NCBI GenBank assembly: GCA_021781625.1
Contig: JAJXWL010000061.1
Span: 1-8,682, forward strand
Source: a bacterium
GTDB taxonomy: Bacteria; Spirochaetota; Spirochaetia; JABEVK01
Length of the DNA: 8,682 nucleotides
Direction: 5' to 3'
The number at the start of each line of letters is the position of its first letter. Position 1 is the stretch's first letter. The notes under the pieces were generated by a model. It did not search any database. It was not told where the DNA came from and worked only from the letters and a program-made list of their open reading frames with translations. Of the stretch, positions 6,239 through 8,682 are shown in pieces. The translations under genes and the position numbers were made by a program.

Positions 6239-7329
6239 CCAAGCCCCCCCTCCCCACCGTCACGCCCTGTCCCCTCGAAGAGCTACAGGCCCCCCATTTT
6301 CTACAAACCGGTTTATGGGGTCAGTTCAAAGCTCGTTTCGGTTGGGGAGCCCACAGTTTTCTTGTGGACGGTCACTCTCTTTTGGTACTAACCCGAGCGC
6401 TCAGGCCAGGCCTCGTCCTGGCCTATGTCCCCCACGGTCCCTGGTGGCCTCCCTTGCTTGACCGCGAAGGGCTCGAAGAACGGCTGGAGGCGCTGGGTCA
6501 TGCCTTAGTGCCGCATTTACCTCGGGGCGTGTTCGCCTTGCGCTTTGATCTTTTGGCAGGGACCCAAGAAGAGTTGGGAAATACCACGGAAGAAGACGCC
6601 CCCACTCCGGCTCTTTCCCCGGCTTTCTTTCCGGCTCTTTTCCCCCAGCCTTTAGCGCGCCCCTGGCGAAAACCTCCCGATGTTCAGCCGCCCGACACCG
6701 TCCTCGTCCCGGTGGGCCCTGACGAAGAAATGCTGGGCCGGATGAAAAAAAAGACGCGGTACAACATTCGCCTTGCCGAAAAAAAAGGGGTCAGAGTTCG
6801 CCAGGCAGGGTTACACGAGCTTGAAGCCTGGTACGCCCTGTACCAACAAACTGGGGAACGTGACAAGATCGCCCTCCACCCCTTAAACTATTACCGCACG
6901 CTTTTAGAACTCGCCTCGCAGAAGCCTGGTCCGAAGGTTCACCTTTTACTTGCCGAAGTGAATCTTCCTGAAGGTACCAAACTTTTAGCCGGCAACATTG
7001 TGGTAACGCACCAACAACAGGCCGTCTATTTATATGGGGCAAGCTCCAATGAACACCGCAATTTGATGGCCCCTTACGCGCTACAATGGGCGGGGCTACA
7101 ACTGGCCCGCGAAGAAGGTTGTCACTCTTATGACTTGTTCGGGATACCTCCGACCAAGGACCCCCAGCACCCCATGCATGGCCTGTATCAATTCAAAACT
7201 GGTTTTGGCGGCCACATCGAGCACCGCCTGGGGGCTTGGGATTTGGTTTTGCGCCCTGCCGTCTGGAACTTGGTTCTCTGGATTGACCGTCTTCGCGTTT
7301 GGTATTTTAAAGTTTGGAAAAAACGATGA
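6235..7329 (+). CDS. FemAB/FemX-family peptidoglycan bridge aminoacyltransferase
   Basis: Family members use aminoacyl-tRNA to add the first cross-bridge amino acid, often glycine, to the stem peptide of lipid II on the cytoplasmic side of the membrane. The 364 residues show the two-GNAT layout. FLQTGLWGQFKARFGW (22-37) opens the first domain. KKKTRYNIRLAEKKGV (171-186) opens the second. YDLFGIPPTKDPQHPMHGLYQFKTGFGG is the conserved C-terminal core. A proline/phenylalanine-rich insert (about 120-145) separates the domains and contains a 12-bp repeat. Two A8 tracts (6745-6752, 6779-6786) encode the lysine runs and stay in frame. AGGAG 8 nt upstream and an ATGA overlap with the methyltransferase stop support the start. 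In spirochaetes the acceptor would be ornithine at position 3; that is inference from known spirochaete peptidoglycan chemistry. Confidence 0.88.
   Translation: MTKPPLPTVTPCPLEELQAPHFLQTGLWGQFKARFGWGAHSFLVDGHSLLVLTRALRPGLVLAYVPHGPWWPPLLDREGLEERLEALGHALVPHLPRGVFALRFDLLAGTQEELGNTTEEDAPTPALSPAFFPALFPQPLARPWRKPPDVQPPDTVLVPVGPDEEMLGRMKKKTRYNIRLAEKKGVRVRQAGLHELEAWYALYQQTGERDKIALHPLNYYRTLLELASQKPGPKVHLLLAEVNLPEGTKLLAGNIVVTHQQQAVYLYGASSNEHRNLMAPYALQWAGLQLAREEGCHSYDLFGIPPTKDPQHPMHGLYQFKTGFGGHIEHRLGAWDLVLRPAVWNLVLWIDRLRVWYFKVWKKR
6607..6644 (+). repeat. Three degenerate 12-bp tandem units in the FemX-like gene
   Basis: CCGGCTCTTTCC, CCGGCTTTCTTTCC and CCGGCTCTTTTCCC-like units recur every 12 bases and encode PALS-PAFF-PALF in the linker between the two domains. 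The unit length is a multiple of three, so copy changes would alter linker length without breaking the frame. Confidence 0.5.
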
Positions 7330-7505
7330 ACCGTAAAACGCGGCGGGCCCGTGCCAGAAAGCAGGCCCACGTCAAGAACTTAAAAGGGGCCGCCTCCCCC
7401 CAGCTTTTCCGCGCTAGCTGGGGAAAATCGCTCTTGGTGGGACTGTTCGTCCTGGTATTGCTGATCGCTTTATTATGGCACCGGGCGCCTCACTTGGTTC
7501 GTTAA
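7326..7505 (+). CDS. Small basic single-pass membrane protein, function unknown
   Basis: This 59-residue protein has a strongly basic N-terminal third (MNRKTRRARARKQAHVK), which should stay in the cytoplasm, followed by one membrane helix (about 35-53, SLLVGLFVLVLLIALLW) and a short tail. Its ATG overlaps the stop of the FemX-like gene by ATGA, which fixes the start and implies coupled translation. The TTG 12 nt earlier in the same frame is less likely. I do not recognise a family. The position suggests a membrane partner or anchor for the soluble FemX-like enzyme, or another envelope role, but nothing in the sequence proves it. Confidence 0.6.
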   Translation: MNRKTRRARARKQAHVKNLKGAASPQLFRASWGKSLLVGLFVLVLLIALLWHRAPHLVR

Positions 7506-7553
7506 CCTCAACTTCGTCTAGACCAAGCCAAGTCGCTTATGACATTCTGAGTC

Positions 7554-7823
7554 ATGCACCTCAGTATTTTTGAAGCCTTAATGTTGTTGTGTTTTGGTAT
7601 CTCTTGGCCCTTCTCGCTTTGGAAGTCTTGGAAGACTCGACAAAATGGGTCCAAAAGCCTGGTATTTTTAGTTTTGGTCTTTGTCGGTTACCTCGCGGGC
7701 ATCACCAATAAAATTCTGAATCACCCCGATTGGGTACTCGCCCTCTATGTGTTGAACGCCCTCATGGTTTTGGCGGACTTAATCCTGTTTTTGCACAACC
7801 GTTCCGCCAACCGGTCCGACTAA
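7554..7823 (+). CDS. Small PQ-loop-like integral membrane protein
   Basis: This 89-residue protein has three predicted membrane helices (about 5-23, 35-53, 60-80). The first helix runs into FGISWPFSLWKSWKTRQNGSKSL, which has the proline in the helix followed by K-(S/T)-x-x-G-S-x-S/L seen in PQ-loop/SemiSWEET half-transporters. From memory it fits a conserved family of about 85-residue bacterial membrane proteins with this motif. Such proteins work as dimers or larger assemblies; no substrate can be named. The start ATG is the first in the frame but has only a weak ribosome site. It lies 48 nt after the preceding gene on the same strand and may share its transcript. No clear terminator follows; the convergent gene ends only 9 nt away. 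Confidence 0.65.
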   Translation: MHLSIFEALMLLCFGISWPFSLWKSWKTRQNGSKSLVFLVLVFVGYLAGITNKILNHPDWVLALYVLNALMVLADLILFLHNRSANRSD

Positions 7824-7832
7824 AGCCCCCCG

Positions 7833-8682
7833 CTAGCGCAAGGCTTGAGCTAAATCTGCCTCAAGATCCTCAATATGCTCGATGCCCACAGACAGCCGCA
7901 TCAAGGTATCATCTACCCCCAACCTCCGTCTGAGGTCTTCAGGGATCGAGGCATGGGTTTGAGCTTGAGGAAAGGTCAGGAGAGTTTCTACCCCGCCTAA
8001 GCTTTCGGCAAAAATAATCAGCCGGACTTTTTCGAGCACTTGGCCCACCAGCGACGGATGATCGACGCGAAACGACACCATGGCACCTGGACCATTGGCC
8101 TGACTTCGGTGGAGGGCGTGGCCTTCATGTGTCTCAAGGCCCGGAAAATACACTTCACGGACTCGAGGGTGTACCGTAAGGAAGCCCGCCAAACGGATCG
8201 CATTGCGTTGCTGACGTTCCAGGCGGAGGTCCAAGGTTTTTAGACCGCGCAACACTAACCAGCTATCAAAGGGCGAAAGAACAGCTCCGCTGGTTTTGGC
8301 AATCAGCGTTAGTCGTTCGGCCAAGTCGGGGTGAGACGTCACCACAAAGCCCGCTAACACGTCATTGTGTCCCGCCAAATACTTGGTTCCCGAATGAACA
8401 ACGAGATCGGCCCCTAGATCCAGGGGCTTTTGAACCAGCGGCGTCAAAAAGGTATTATCCACGGCCAGCAAGATATTTCGTTCGCGGCAAAGGCGAGACA
8501 GGGACCGCAGATCACTGATGCGCATCATCGGGTTAGAGGGGGTTTCGATGAAAAGGAGTTTGGTTCGTTCCGTAAGAGCCTCCTCGACCAGGGAAAGCTT
8601 TCGAGAGTCGGCAAAGGTACACGTCAAACCATGACGAGAGGCGAGTTCTACCGCGAAACGGTAGGTTCCTCCATACAGATCT
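7833..8682 (-). CDS. Cystathionine gamma-synthase/lyase-family PLP enzyme (partial)
   Basis: This trans-sulfuration enzyme of methionine/cysteine metabolism is cut by the right edge, and roughly the first 100 residues are missing. The frame is open to the edge, where it reads DLYGGTYRFAVELASRHG, a hallmark of the family. Further on come AVDNTFLTP and VVHSGTKYLAGHNDVLAG, in which K (codon 8384-8382) is the lysine that holds pyridoxal phosphate. The C-terminal ESLGGVETLLTFPQAQTHASIP and LMRLSVGIEHIEDLEADL complete the fold. The tail most resembles MetI/MetC-type enzymes, but synthase, gamma-lyase and beta-lyase activities cannot be told apart from this sequence. It converges on the PQ-loop gene. 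The link to metG is thematic (methionine supply and use) but the genes are not in one operon. Confidence 0.92.
   Translation of the reverse strand, partial: DLYGGTYRFAVELASRHGLTCTFADSRKLSLVEEALTERTKLLFIETPSNPMMRISDLRSLSRLCRERNILLAVDNTFLTPLVQKPLDLGADLVVHSGTKYLAGHNDVLAGFVVTSHPDLAERLTLIAKTSGAVLSPFDSWLVLRGLKTLDLRLERQQRNAIRLAGFLTVHPRVREVYFPGLETHEGHALHRSQANGPGAMVSFRVDHPSLVGQVLEKVRLIIFAESLGGVETLLTFPQAQTHASIPEDLRRRLGVDDTLMRLSVGIEHIEDLEADLAQALR

Noticed and set aside
8040..8243. 67-codon plus-strand open frame
   Set aside because: It is the antisense shadow of the conserved PLP-enzyme gene.

Overview
The window has two contrasting halves. Positions 1-2800 are an AT-richer accessory stretch. Every gene I can support there is on the minus strand, and most are short, broken or orphaned. 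Positions 2878-8682 are compact, intact, GC-richer housekeeping DNA. From memory of the families, the metG gene (tetracysteine zinc knob, fused C-terminal tRNA-binding domain, MKKR-LVTSALPYVNN start) and its linkage to a FemAB-type peptidoglycan-bridge gene look most like a spirochaete of the Treponema/Spirochaeta group. This is an inference; no search was run.

Accessory half, in minus-strand transcription order. A possible small gene with one frameshift (2694-2499) is followed by a very good intrinsic terminator (2469-2438). Next is a palindrome- and repeat-rich island (about 2216-2347). A polymorphic-toxin C-terminal module follows (2039-1195); it has lost one base near 1345, and restoring that base recovers a characteristic PSGNE...WIPGGYTSG tail. 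Four bases later comes a small immunity-like gene (1190-951) with an in-frame TAA at codon 30. Then comes a small DUF2188-like gene (882-652) whose expected PDHWR ending lies in the -1 frame, just after an A-AAA-AAC slippery heptamer. Last is a type II toxin-antitoxin operon (384-1): a 52-codon antitoxin and a RelE/YafQ-type mRNA interferase that runs off the left edge. Two palindromes (419-442, 475-494) upstream are candidate operators.

Housekeeping half. A plus-strand run reads metG (methionyl-tRNA synthetase), a solitary N6-adenine DNA methyltransferase overlapping metG by 17 nt, a FemX-like peptidoglycan bridge aminoacyltransferase (ATGA overlap), and a 59-residue single-pass membrane protein (ATGA overlap). 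A small three-helix PQ-loop-like membrane protein follows after a 48-nt gap. A convergent PLP-dependent trans-sulfuration enzyme (cystathionine gamma-synthase/lyase family) ends 9 nt from it and runs off the right edge.

The main point of interest is the clustering of lesions. Three clear and one possible single-base lesion fall within about 2.1 kb of accessory DNA. None falls in the 5.8 kb of conserved genes, which contain homopolymers of the same length. This favours genuine decay or recoding of an orphan toxin-immunity region over random sequencing error. No CRISPR array, rRNA, tRNA or intact transposase was seen.
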